Source of the DNA: a virus
Virus record (IMG/VR): IMGVR_UViG_3300033571_001474
Location: 1-20,909 of that record
Length of the DNA: 20,909 nt
Reading direction: 5' to 3' (one strand)
The position numbers and the translations under genes were made by a program. The notes under the pieces were generated by a model. The model saw only the letters and a list, made by a program, of their open reading frames with translations, was not told where the DNA came from and made no database searches. Numbering within the stretch: the stretch's first letter is position 1; every line of letters starts with the position of its first letter. Shown here piece by piece: positions 1-7,347 of this stretch.

Positions 1-561
1 ATTACCGTAGCTGATGAGAAGAGCGGAGCCCGCCCAGTTAAGATTTGGTTTGGCTACCCTGACGTTGAAATACGCGCTCAGGAGTTCCCATTCATCACTA
101 TTGATTTGATTGACGTTATCCCAGCAAATGAACGTCAGACCTCTGGTTGGATGTGGGATGAAGACAACCAAGGAACCATTGCAGAGTCTGGCGTTAAGTA
201 TGGATATGACATACCAGTTGCCTATGACCTTTCTTATCAGGTTACTTCTCACTCACGTCACCCACGCCACGATAGAGCCATTATGTATGCGCTCTTCAAT
301 AAGTTTCCATCAAAGTTCGGAAAGCTAGCAGTCCCTAACCAGCTTGGTACAGAGACCGCTTACCGCTCAATGTTCCTTGATGGATTTGTAAAACGAGATG
401 CTGTAGATGGTGAAACGGGTAACCGCCGCCTTCTACGTAATGTTCTAACAGTAAGAGTTGTAAGCGAAATGTCACCACTTCAAGTCGCATCAACTCCATT
501 GGTAGAAGAAGCTATCTTGGATACTATCCCGACTACCCCGTCCGATTTCTATATCGTCTAA
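1..561 (+). CDS. Probable tail terminator/completion protein (5'-partial)
   Basis: The reading frame is open from base 1, so the gene starts outside the window; 186 residues are visible and it ends in TAA at 559-561. The internal TTG at 106 is not the real start, because conserved-looking sequence (KIWFGYPDVEIRAQEFPF) lies upstream of it in frame. No catalytic motif or membrane segment is seen. The stretch around YDLSYQVTSHSRHPRHDRAIM resembles the mixed alpha/beta proteins that cap contractile tails, and its position directly before the sheath gene is where tail terminators usually lie (T4 gp15-like or lambda gpU-like role). Such proteins stop tube and sheath growth and dock the tail to the head. 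The function is inferred mainly from gene order; a neck or head-completion protein is the main alternative. Confidence 0.45.
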   Translation: MTVADEKSGARPVKIWFGYPDVEIRAQEFPFITIDLIDVIPANERQTSGWMWDEDNQGTIAESGVKYGYDIPVAYDLSYQVTSHSRHPRHDRAIMYALFNKFPSKFGKLAVPNQLGTETAYRSMFLDGFVKRDAVDGETGNRRLLRNVLTVRVVSEMSPLQVASTPLVEEAILDTIPTTPSDFYIV

Positions 562-573
562 TACAAGGAACCT

Positions 574-600
574 ATGTCTAACTTTAAGGAGATAATCTAA
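574..600 (+). CDS. Possible 8-codon leader ORF coupled to the sheath gene
   Basis: In the gap before the sheath gene an ATG at 574 opens an 8-residue ORF (MSNFKEII). Its TAA at 598-600 shares its last A with the sheath ATG (TAATG). An AAGGA at 565-569 precedes it with a short 4-base spacer. The sheath gene's own AAGGAG (586-591) lies inside this mini-ORF, so ribosomes translating the leader would cross the sheath ribosome binding site. This could couple or tune sheath translation, but an ORF this short can arise by chance. Confidence 0.25.
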   Translation: MSNFKEII

Positions 601-2093
601 TGGCATATTTAAGACCTGGGGTCTACGTCCAAGAGACGCTCAACCCTACAGCACCAGTTGTTGGTGCAGCCTCTGACACAGTTGCAGCCTTTGTTGGCCC
701 AAATGACCGAGGACCAACAACACCCGTATTAATCGCTTCTTGGAGCGACTATACATCTCAGTTTGGTACATGGAATACAACAGCAAGTAATAACTTGCCT
801 CTTGCTATTTACATGTACTTTGCAAATGGTGGAAGCCGCGCTTATGTAGCACGTGCTACTGCTGGAAGCCCAGTTGCAGGAACACGTACGTTTACTGACC
901 GCGCTGGAACACCTTTAAACACTCTTCGTATTAGCGCAAAAAACGTTGGTACTTGGGGTAACAACATTAACGTAACTATCACAGACTCAATTACTACTGG
1001 AAAATTTGATATAACTGTCTACTACGGTGGAACAACAGATGCAGATATTGTTGAACAGTTTACAGAGCTTTCTATGGTGTCAACAGAAGCTCGATACGCC
1101 CCAACAGTAATTAATGCTGGTTCAAGCTACGTTGCTGCGACTGACCTAAACTCAGCTACTACAGGAACTAATAAGAACCCTGCTATTGTTACAAACGTAT
1201 CTTTGGCTAGCGGTACAAACGGCTCAACTGTTTCTACTATCACAGCTTTTGGTGCATTTGATACTATCAAGGAATCTCTTATCGTTAACGTTCCTGGATA
1301 CACAGATGCAGTTACTGTTAACGCAGCAATATCTTATGCAAATGCTCGTGGAGATGTGTTTGTTGTGGTTGATGGTATTAATGACACAGCCGCTAATCAG
1401 CTTACATTAGCTGCTTCTTATACAGCTTCTTCACAGGCTGCTGTGTATTTCCCACAAATTACAATTGCTGACCCAACACTTGGTGTTGGTGGAGCCGCAG
1501 GTTCCACTAAGACTATTGGAGCGGGAGCTGCCGTTGTAGGTCTTTATGTTGCTACAGATACAGCACGTGGGGTATTCAAGGCGCCTGCTGGACTTACAGC
1601 TCGCCTTGCTGGAGCAGTCTCTGTCCCATCCCTTACAAATACAGAGCTTGATAACCTTAACTCAGCGTCAGCTGCTGTTAATGCTATTAAGTACATTTCT
1701 GGTTCAGGAATTGTTGTAATGGGAGCACGTACACTTAAGTCAGGTTACATTGACAAGTATGTACCTGTTCGCAGAACTTTGATTTACCTACGTAAGTCAT
1801 TAACAGACCTCAGTCAGTTTGCTTTGTTTGAGCCAAACGATGCTGCTCTATGGCGCCGTATTAACTCAACATTCTCAAGCTTCCTAACAGGGTTCTGGTC
1901 ACAAGGTGGATTAGTTGGAGGAAGCCCTACACAGGCTTACTACGTAAAGGTAGATGCAACTAATAACCCACAAGCATCAATTGATAATGGCGAAGTCCAT
2001 ATTGAAGTTGGTGTGGCTCTTCAGCGCCCAGCTGAATTCGTAATCATCAAAATCGGTCAGTTCAACGGTAGCACTACCGTTACTGTGGCGTAA
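600..2093 (+). CDS. Tail sheath protein
   Basis: The 497-residue product is a contractile tail sheath subunit, the protein that polymerises around the tube and shortens to drive it through the host envelope. The N-terminus (MAYLRPGVYVQET, then a GPNDRGPTTPVLIASWSDY stretch) is the classic sheath signature: the PGVYV strand takes part in inter-subunit beta-sheet augmentation. The C-terminus has the usual sheath features: a region around KYVPVRRTLIYLRKSL, then FEPNDAALWRRINS, and a final RPAEFVIIKIGQ strand. The middle (about residues 90-330) is Thr/Ala/Gly-rich and is likely the surface-exposed domain. AAGGAG at 586-591 supports the ATG at 600. The tube gene follows 15 bases after the stop, as in most myoviruses. 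Confidence 0.95.
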   Translation: MAYLRPGVYVQETLNPTAPVVGAASDTVAAFVGPNDRGPTTPVLIASWSDYTSQFGTWNTTASNNLPLAIYMYFANGGSRAYVARATAGSPVAGTRTFTDRAGTPLNTLRISAKNVGTWGNNINVTITDSITTGKFDITVYYGGTTDADIVEQFTELSMVSTEARYAPTVINAGSSYVAATDLNSATTGTNKNPAIVTNVSLASGTNGSTVSTITAFGAFDTIKESLIVNVPGYTDAVTVNAAISYANARGDVFVVVDGINDTAANQLTLAASYTASSQAAVYFPQITIADPTLGVGGAAGSTKTIGAGAAVVGLYVATDTARGVFKAPAGLTARLAGAVSVPSLTNTELDNLNSASAAVNAIKYISGSGIVVMGARTLKSGYIDKYVPVRRTLIYLRKSLTDLSQFALFEPNDAALWRRINSTFSSFLTGFWSQGGLVGGSPTQAYYVKVDATNNPQASIDNGEVHIEVGVALQRPAEFVIIKIGQFNGSTTVTVA

Positions 2094-2108
2094 AGGAGGA
2101 AATAAAAA

Positions 2109-2771
2109 ATGGCAGGAGATAACGTAATCAATAGATTCTCTACCTTGGCAACCGACCCGTTACGTTCGTTTCGGTTCCGTGTAGAGTTCACAGCAGCGTC
2201 AGATGGCGTGTTCCAAGACAAGCTTCAAACAAAAGCTGGTCTTTCAGCAAGCACATCAGCAATGTCTACAGGATTCATTGGTGGATTCACATCTATCAGC
2301 GGCCTTAACATCACAACACAGGCTATCCAATACCGTGAAGGTGGGTACAACACCACTGTTCACCAGGTACCTGGAATGACTACATTTACACCAGTTACCA
2401 TGCAGCGTGGGGTTCTTTACGGAAACGACCAGGCAATCACATGGATGCGTGGTTTATTTGCAGCAGCCTCTGGTGATGGGCTTTCTTCAGGAGTTGCTAA
2501 CGGAAAGGGCTTCCGCGTAAACATTAAGATTTACGTAATGGACCACCCAAACACAGCAGCTAATAACACACCTCGCATGGGATTTGATATCCGTAATGCT
2601 TGGATTACTCAGCTAAACTATACAGACCTTAATGCAAATGATGGAGCAATCCTATTTGAATCAATGAACCTAGTTCATGAAGGACTATCTGTATTCTTTA
2701 CTGATGCTAACTACGCACCACAAGGGGTTAGCTCAACCGATACTGCAGCTCGCACAGCGGCGCTAGCGTAA
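2109..2771 (+). CDS. Tail tube protein
   Basis: This 220-residue protein belongs to the T4 gp19-like tail tube family, which stacks as hexameric rings to form the DNA conduit inside the sheath. Supporting sequence includes the early FRFRVEFTA strand, the GFTSISGLN motif followed by QYREGGYN, the HQVPGMTTFTPVTMQRGVLY stretch, and the C-terminal NYTDLNANDGAILFESMNLVHEG block, all typical of this family. There is no signal peptide or membrane segment. A strong AAAGGAGG precedes the ATG at 2109. It lies directly after the sheath gene, as expected for proteins needed in roughly equal copy number. Confidence 0.93.
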   Translation: MAGDNVINRFSTLATDPLRSFRFRVEFTAASDGVFQDKLQTKAGLSASTSAMSTGFIGGFTSISGLNITTQAIQYREGGYNTTVHQVPGMTTFTPVTMQRGVLYGNDQAITWMRGLFAAASGDGLSSGVANGKGFRVNIKIYVMDHPNTAANNTPRMGFDIRNAWITQLNYTDLNANDGAILFESMNLVHEGLSVFFTDANYAPQGVSSTDTAARTAALA

Positions 2772-2793
2772 TTTAACTAAAGGAGCATAATAA

Positions 2794-3594
2794 GTGTCAA
2801 ACGTCATCACTGATGCGGAACTCGTATCACAATTTGCTAAAAAAGCTATGGAAGAGCCTGAGGCGGTCATTGCACCGTCTCAGGCCCCTTCCGATACAAC
2901 TGTGGAACTTCCAGGAGGTTTTATAGATGAAGAAGGAGCTGTTATTAAAACGGCTGAGGTTCGTGAGCTTACTGGGGCTGATGAAGAAGCAATCTCTAGG
3001 GCAGGCTCTAGAGCTAAAGCTTTAGGTATCCTTCTTAATAGAGGCCTAGTAAAAGTCGGAACTAAAGAGGCAAGTAAAGAGATATTAGAGTCTCTTTTAT
3101 CTGGAGACCGTGACGCTATTCTAATTGGAATTCGTAAGGTTACCTTTGGTTCTGAAATGCCAGTCCAGGTCCGCTGCTTTAACTGCTCTGAAGAACAGGA
3201 CACCGTAATTGATTTAAATACAGATGTGCCTTACGAAGTTTTAAAAGACCCTGTTCAAGATAGAAATTGGATTGTAAAGACAAAGAACGGTAGGTCAGTA
3301 GCTGTGGCACTTCCTAATGGTGTTGTTCAGCAAAAGCTTATGGATAACGCAGATAAGACATCATCGGAGATAAATACAATGCTTTTATCTGGATGCATTA
3401 TCTCTATAAACAATAGCCCATCTATGGGTGCGCACACGGCTTTATCTTTGGGAATGTCAGACAGAACAAAAGTTATTGAAGAGATTTTAAAAAGAAACCC
3501 AGGCCCACGCCTTGGGGAGGTGAAGAAGCTTTGCAAGGCATGTGGAGAAAATATTCCTACTCCACTGAGCTTGCTTGATTTGTTTCAACTCTAG
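2794..3594 (+). CDS. Tail assembly chaperone candidate with zinc-ribbon cysteines
   Basis: The 266-residue product starts at a GTG supported by AAGGAG at 2780-2785. It lies between tube and tape measure, the standard place for tail assembly chaperones, which coat the tape measure protein before the tube forms. The N-terminal half has chaperone-like features: a VELPGGFIDEEGAVIKTAEVRE-type strand region, the TGADEEAISRA helix, and a run of short helices ending in DRDAILIGIRKVTFG. Two CxxC pairs (C128/C131 and C247/C250) could close one zinc site. This pattern also recalls T4 gp26/gp51-type baseplate hub assembly proteins, so hub assembly is the main alternative. The frame ends TTT CAA CTC TAG, and a second conserved-looking frame continues to 3736 (next entry), as expected for a frameshifted chaperone. 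Confidence 0.6.
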   Translation: MSNVITDAELVSQFAKKAMEEPEAVIAPSQAPSDTTVELPGGFIDEEGAVIKTAEVRELTGADEEAISRAGSRAKALGILLNRGLVKVGTKEASKEILESLLSGDRDAILIGIRKVTFGSEMPVQVRCFNCSEEQDTVIDLNTDVPYEVLKDPVQDRNWIVKTKNGRSVAVALPNGVVQQKLMDNADKTSSEINTMLLSGCIISINNSPSMGAHTALSLGMSDRTKVIEEILKRNPGPRLGEVKKLCKACGENIPTPLSLLDLFQL

Positions 3595-3736
3595 TTCATA
3601 TGACGATTTACTAAATCAATATGAGGTTTTAAGCAGGGCCTTTAACGGGTGGACTTTAACAGAGATTAAAGAGTTATCAGTTAGAGAAAGAAAGAATTGG
3701 TTAGATAGAGCAATGCGGTATATGGGAAGGAGCTAA
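3569..3736 (+). CDS. Out-of-frame C-terminal extension of the chaperone, by +1 or -2 frameshift
   Basis: The next frame is open from 3569 (after a TGA at 3566-3568) to the TAA at 3734-3736 and overlaps the end of the chaperone ORF by 26 bases. It encodes YDDLLNQYEVLSRAFNGW and then TLTEIKELSVRERKNWLDRA, a short helical segment typical of the second half of tail assembly chaperone fusions. It has no ATG start; the only candidate is a TTG at 3575 with no ribosome binding site. Within the overlap, TTT-C at 3583-3586 would let the Phe tRNA slip from UUU to UUC, a plausible +1 site just before the CTC TAG stop. A +1 slip (or -2, which reaches the same frame) gives a fusion of about 313 residues. 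The tape measure gene's AAGGAG (3727-3732) lies inside the last codons. Confidence 0.6.
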   Translation, partial: ACLICFNSSSYDDLLNQYEVLSRAFNGWTLTEIKELSVRERKNWLDRAMRYMGRS

Positions 3737-3738
3737 CA

Positions 3739-6024
3739 ATGGCTGATAGTAAAAGCGGCATGAATTTGCCAGCGTCTAATAGGACAAGCCTTGTTATCTC
3801 CGACCTCAAAAGCGGCATCTCTGGCATGCGCCAAGAGACCTCATTACTTAAGCAAGACTGGACAAATCTTGTTCAGACCATGGGCACTGGTGTGGCTAGG
3901 CTTAATGGTGCGGGTGGGAACGGGCCTGGTGGTCAATCTTCAAGCAAGGTTGCACCAGACCCAACATTCTCAAACACAGGTCAACAAGCTATTGGTAATG
4001 GTAATCAAGTATTTGCTGGGCCGAACCAATCGGGTGCGCAAGCGGCTATTGGCGGCGGCGGTTCTGGTACCCCACCAACTCAGACTGGTACTGGGGGCGG
4101 CGGTGGCGGAGGAATGTTTCGCAACCTAAGCGACTTTGTTTCACAAAACCCAGGGTCAGCAGCTCTATACGGTGCAGGTACCGCTCTTATGGGGGCCAAT
4201 GCAACTTCAGATATGGTTCAGTCTGAGCTTCTTCAGACTCGTATTAATGCTTATATGCCTCAGCAAAAAGCTGGACCAGCATTAGCTAAAGCTGAGGCTA
4301 TTAACTCTCAAATCTTTGGTCCTCAAAATACTGCATACGTTCGTAATGCAATTAATGCTTTTGCTAATCGCGGAGCTATGAATGACAAAATGGATTCCTT
4401 TAACGCGCTTGCCGCGGCTCAAAGCTATGGATTAAATGGCCCCAATTTCTTAGTGGGTAAAGGCGGACAGTTTGAAGGAAGCTTTGCTGAAGGCGTAGCG
4501 CAGGCTTCTCAACTAACACCAGGTATGGGTGGGCAAGGCGCTATGCGAGCTGCTGGTGCAATGCAGCGCGGTAAAACCGTAAATATGCTTAAAGGCGTTG
4601 GAATTAACATTAGAGATGAGCAGGGAAACCTAAAGCCGCCTAATGAGATTATTGAAATGCTTTGGAAAAAGATTTGTAGAGAATACGCTGGCGCATACGG
4701 TAGCGGTAAAACACCTAGTGAGCGCGAAGTTCTTATTGGTTTTCAACAAGGTAACTCTATGGACTCTATGGTTCAAAACCTATTTGGTGATGACCCAATG
4801 GTTTATATGATGATTAAAAACGGACTTATCTTTAAAGCTAGAACTGCGGGAGCCCCTGCCGCAGACCAGGCAATGACTGCAACAAATATGATTAAAGCTG
4901 GTATGACTACTGATGCAGTTAGAGCTATGAATAGGGGCGCAGCAACTGCAACAGAGGGTCTTACCCTTACTAATACTGCTGGTGCTAAAGCCTATGGTTT
5001 AACAAAAACAGCTTTGACTGAACTAGGTGAGTTTTCTAATTTAACAAACCCGCTTGGGGTTATTGGTTTAAACTCTACAGCTGCTGTACTTCAAACACTT
5101 GGAGCTGCTGGAAACGGCGCAGTTGGAAATATTCTTAAATTCCTTACAGCTCTTGCTGCGAATGGCGGCAAAGCCGCTGGTGGCGAAGTAGGAGGACAAA
5201 GCCCGTACATTGTTGGTGAAAAGGGTCCAGAAATGTTCATCCCTAAAACGGATGGCGTTATTATTCCTAACCATTTAATGGATACTAAAAATAGACATCA
5301 AGGTGGTGGTGTTCATGGTCCAGCTCACCCAGTTGGAAAGACTTACAAAGGCGCTGAGCTAGAAAAGCTCCTTAAGCAAGCTGGATTTACAGGCAAAGGC
5401 CTTGAAGATGCAATAAAAATTGTTGGTGCCGAGTCTGGTGGTCGTTCTAGCGCTGAGGGTGACAAAGGACTTGCTGATTCTACTTGGGATTACAGTATTG
5501 GTCTATTCCAAGTCCGTTCACTAAAAGATTGGAAAAATGACCCTAAGCGCGAACCTACACATCTTTATGACCCCCTACAAAATGCAAAAGAAGCGTACAA
5601 GATTAGCCACGGCGGTACGGATTGGGGAGCTTGGAGAAACTCTGCTGCTAAATTAGGATTTAAAGACTCATCTGGAAAACCGTATGAAAGTAACGGCTCT
5701 AGTAGTGCAGAGGCGGATAAAGATGCCGCAATTAAAGCCTTGGCTGGGGTTGCTGGAATTGACGCAGCTAAATTTAAAGAAGCGTTTGCTTACTTTGAAA
5801 AGACTGGAAAGATTAAATCAGGAACTTCATTAGCTAGCATTTTAGGTACTGGAGTGGATGCAAATGCTATAGGTGGATTAGCTACTTCAGCCGCCTCTAC
5901 CTATAACTATGGTGGGGTTACTTTTAATATGAACGTTGTTGGCGGAGACCCTAAGAAGATTGAAAGCATCCTTAAGGGGCTATTAGAGAAGCTTAAAAAT
6001 GGCCTTACGATTGGAAATAACTAA
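3739..6024 (+). CDS. Tape measure protein with peptidoglycan-hydrolase-like domain
   Basis: The 761-residue product is the tail length ruler. Its position after the chaperone, an N-terminal helical part, Gly-rich linkers (about residues 105-125), alternating Ala/Gly/Met-rich helices and the motif GEKGPEMFIP (from G493) all point to this family. About residues 540-650 look like a lysozyme/transglycosylase fold: a GAESGG motif with candidate catalytic E565, SIGLFQVRS at 586-594, then LYDPLQNAKEAYKI and GGTDWGAW. This is the usual order of Glu, GLFQ and DP-N-A motifs in SLT-type enzymes. Such domains locally digest the cell wall during DNA injection. A hydrophobic Ala/Leu/Gly stretch near residues 430-480 could help membrane insertion. 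AAGGAG at 3727-3732 sets the ATG. Confidence 0.88.
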   Translation: MADSKSGMNLPASNRTSLVISDLKSGISGMRQETSLLKQDWTNLVQTMGTGVARLNGAGGNGPGGQSSSKVAPDPTFSNTGQQAIGNGNQVFAGPNQSGAQAAIGGGGSGTPPTQTGTGGGGGGGMFRNLSDFVSQNPGSAALYGAGTALMGANATSDMVQSELLQTRINAYMPQQKAGPALAKAEAINSQIFGPQNTAYVRNAINAFANRGAMNDKMDSFNALAAAQSYGLNGPNFLVGKGGQFEGSFAEGVAQASQLTPGMGGQGAMRAAGAMQRGKTVNMLKGVGINIRDEQGNLKPPNEIIEMLWKKICREYAGAYGSGKTPSEREVLIGFQQGNSMDSMVQNLFGDDPMVYMMIKNGLIFKARTAGAPAADQAMTATNMIKAGMTTDAVRAMNRGAATATEGLTLTNTAGAKAYGLTKTALTELGEFSNLTNPLGVIGLNSTAAVLQTLGAAGNGAVGNILKFLTALAANGGKAAGGEVGGQSPYIVGEKGPEMFIPKTDGVIIPNHLMDTKNRHQGGGVHGPAHPVGKTYKGAELEKLLKQAGFTGKGLEDAIKIVGAESGGRSSAEGDKGLADSTWDYSIGLFQVRSLKDWKNDPKREPTHLYDPLQNAKEAYKISHGGTDWGAWRNSAAKLGFKDSSGKPYESNGSSSAEADKDAAIKALAGVAGIDAAKFKEAFAYFEKTGKIKSGTSLASILGTGVDANAIGGLATSAASTYNYGGVTFNMNVVGGDPKKIESILKGLLEKLKNGLTIGNN

Positions 6025-7067
6025 TGGTTGACACAACTAGCCTTAAGGGAATTACTGCAGCTTCTTCTGGAACTAACTCCAGAGTAGCTCAACAGGGTGT
6101 TCAACAGCCGTACCCTTATGCAATTACTGACGCCGCAAACACAGCTAGGTTGGCGCAGGAAAAAAGACTTTTAGATGCACAAAATAAAACAATAGATACC
6201 CCTGCTAAAAAACAAAGTGGTGTGCCAACCCCTACAGATTATCGTTGGAACTTGCCGCCACATGAGTGGAGCTTGCCCCTTTCACCTTCCACAATAGAAC
6301 CGTTTGCAGGAAACAACGTAAAAACTTCTGATTCGTTTCATGGACTTAGAAGAGGTCGTATTTGGTTTTGGGGAGGCGCATCAGAAATTACTCAGTTAGA
6401 TGATAAAGGCGAAGCAGTAACAGTGGGCGCAACTGCAGCACAAGGCCTTAAGTCTAGCGGTGTTCAAACAGGCTCTGGCGGAGCGCTATCTCAAACAGAT
6501 AACAAATATGGTTTTCAATTTTTATGGAACCCATCCTCTATTAGTACTAGCGTTGCTAGAAATATGGATATTACCCCTAGCCCAGCAGATACCCTTAAAG
6601 TTGTAGCTGGCGCGTTTCCTGGACAAGAAACCGTATCTTTTACTATTCAACTTGATAGAGTAAACGACTTCGCTTGTTTAAAAGCTTTAGGCAACCCAGG
6701 GCTATACGATAAATATTACAAGAGCTTTTACCCAGCAAGTAATAACGAGGGCATATCAAAAAAAATAAATGATTTGTTAGCTAGAGGTACTATGGCTGAC
6801 CTTGAATACTTATTCAAAGCTATTAACGGTGGGTATGCCTGGAAAAACCTACTTGGAAAAGAAACTGCAAATATTGGATTTTTAATGCCTACTTTGCTTG
6901 GTATGCAAATTGGACCAGATTTAGATAGCTTAAACTATGTTGGTTGGCTAACCACCATAGGGATTCAGCACACAGACTTTACTCAAAATATGATTCCTTT
7001 ACGAACAACCGTATCTATTAACATGGAATGCTTTGCTGGCAGCGCCATCACAGCTTTGGGAGGTTAA
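6024..7067 (+). CDS. Putative tube-baseplate adaptor protein (CIS-tube/gp53-like position)
   Basis: The ATG overlaps the tape measure stop by one base (TAATG). The 347-residue product has a low-complexity N-terminus (to about residue 65), a DYRWNLPPHEWSLPLSPST segment, a central FQFLWNPSSIS motif and a C-terminal block with YVGWLTTIGIQHTDFTQNMIPL and RTTVSINMECF. An aromatic strand followed by NPSSI is seen in proteins that start the tail tube on the baseplate, including the N-terminal part of LysM proteins in contractile injection systems (Afp7/Pvc7-like). The next gene encodes a stand-alone LysM domain, so the two may together match one fused protein elsewhere. No enzyme motif or membrane segment is seen. 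The structural role is fairly secure from context; the exact role is inference. Confidence 0.5.
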   Translation: MVDTTSLKGITAASSGTNSRVAQQGVQQPYPYAITDAANTARLAQEKRLLDAQNKTIDTPAKKQSGVPTPTDYRWNLPPHEWSLPLSPSTIEPFAGNNVKTSDSFHGLRRGRIWFWGGASEITQLDDKGEAVTVGATAAQGLKSSGVQTGSGGALSQTDNKYGFQFLWNPSSISTSVARNMDITPSPADTLKVVAGAFPGQETVSFTIQLDRVNDFACLKALGNPGLYDKYYKSFYPASNNEGISKKINDLLARGTMADLEYLFKAINGGYAWKNLLGKETANIGFLMPTLLGMQIGPDLDSLNYVGWLTTIGIQHTDFTQNMIPLRTTVSINMECFAGSAITALGG

Positions 7068-7068
7068 A

Positions 7069-7347
7069 GTGTCTATTTATAAAGGCTCTCGATACGAGTA
7101 CTCAACAATTGATTATGTGGCTACTAATACTTATGTAGAAAAGCCTATTGTATTCTATACGTTTTCTGATTTAGGCTTTGTCAACTATTGGGAGCACACT
7201 TATTTAGCTGGAGAACGCTTGGACCAATTAGCTAATCTATACTATAAGAACTCAGACTATTGGTGGGTGATTGCTGAGTTTAACCCTGCCATTATAGATT
7301 TAAATAATATTGAACCAGGTACTGTCCTAAAGGTGCCTAATGTTTAA
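7069..7347 (+). CDS. Small LysM-like baseplate protein
   Basis: The chosen start is the GTG at 7069, with GGGAGG at 7058-7063 and a 5-base spacer. An in-frame TTG at 7033 would overlap the upstream gene and lacks such a site. The product is 92 residues. Its second half (LAGERLDQLANLYYKNSDYWWVIAEFN, then IEPGTVLKVP) is a LysM-like fold: a first helix ending near LYYKN, a WW pair in the second helix, and the closing G-T-x-L-x-V-P strand. In myoviruses, small LysM proteins (P2 gpX-like, T4 gp53-like) attach wedges or hub to the tube or bind peptidoglycan. It lies between the adaptor and the hub gene and overlaps the hub gene by 8 bases. Confidence 0.8.
   Translation: MSIYKGSRYEYSTIDYVATNTYVEKPIVFYTFSDLGFVNYWEHTYLAGERLDQLANLYYKNSDYWWVIAEFNPAIIDLNNIEPGTVLKVPNV

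Noticed and set aside
106-561. TTG at 106 as the true start of the first gene
   Set aside because: The frame is open to base 1 with protein-like sequence, so the gene is truncated by the window edge.
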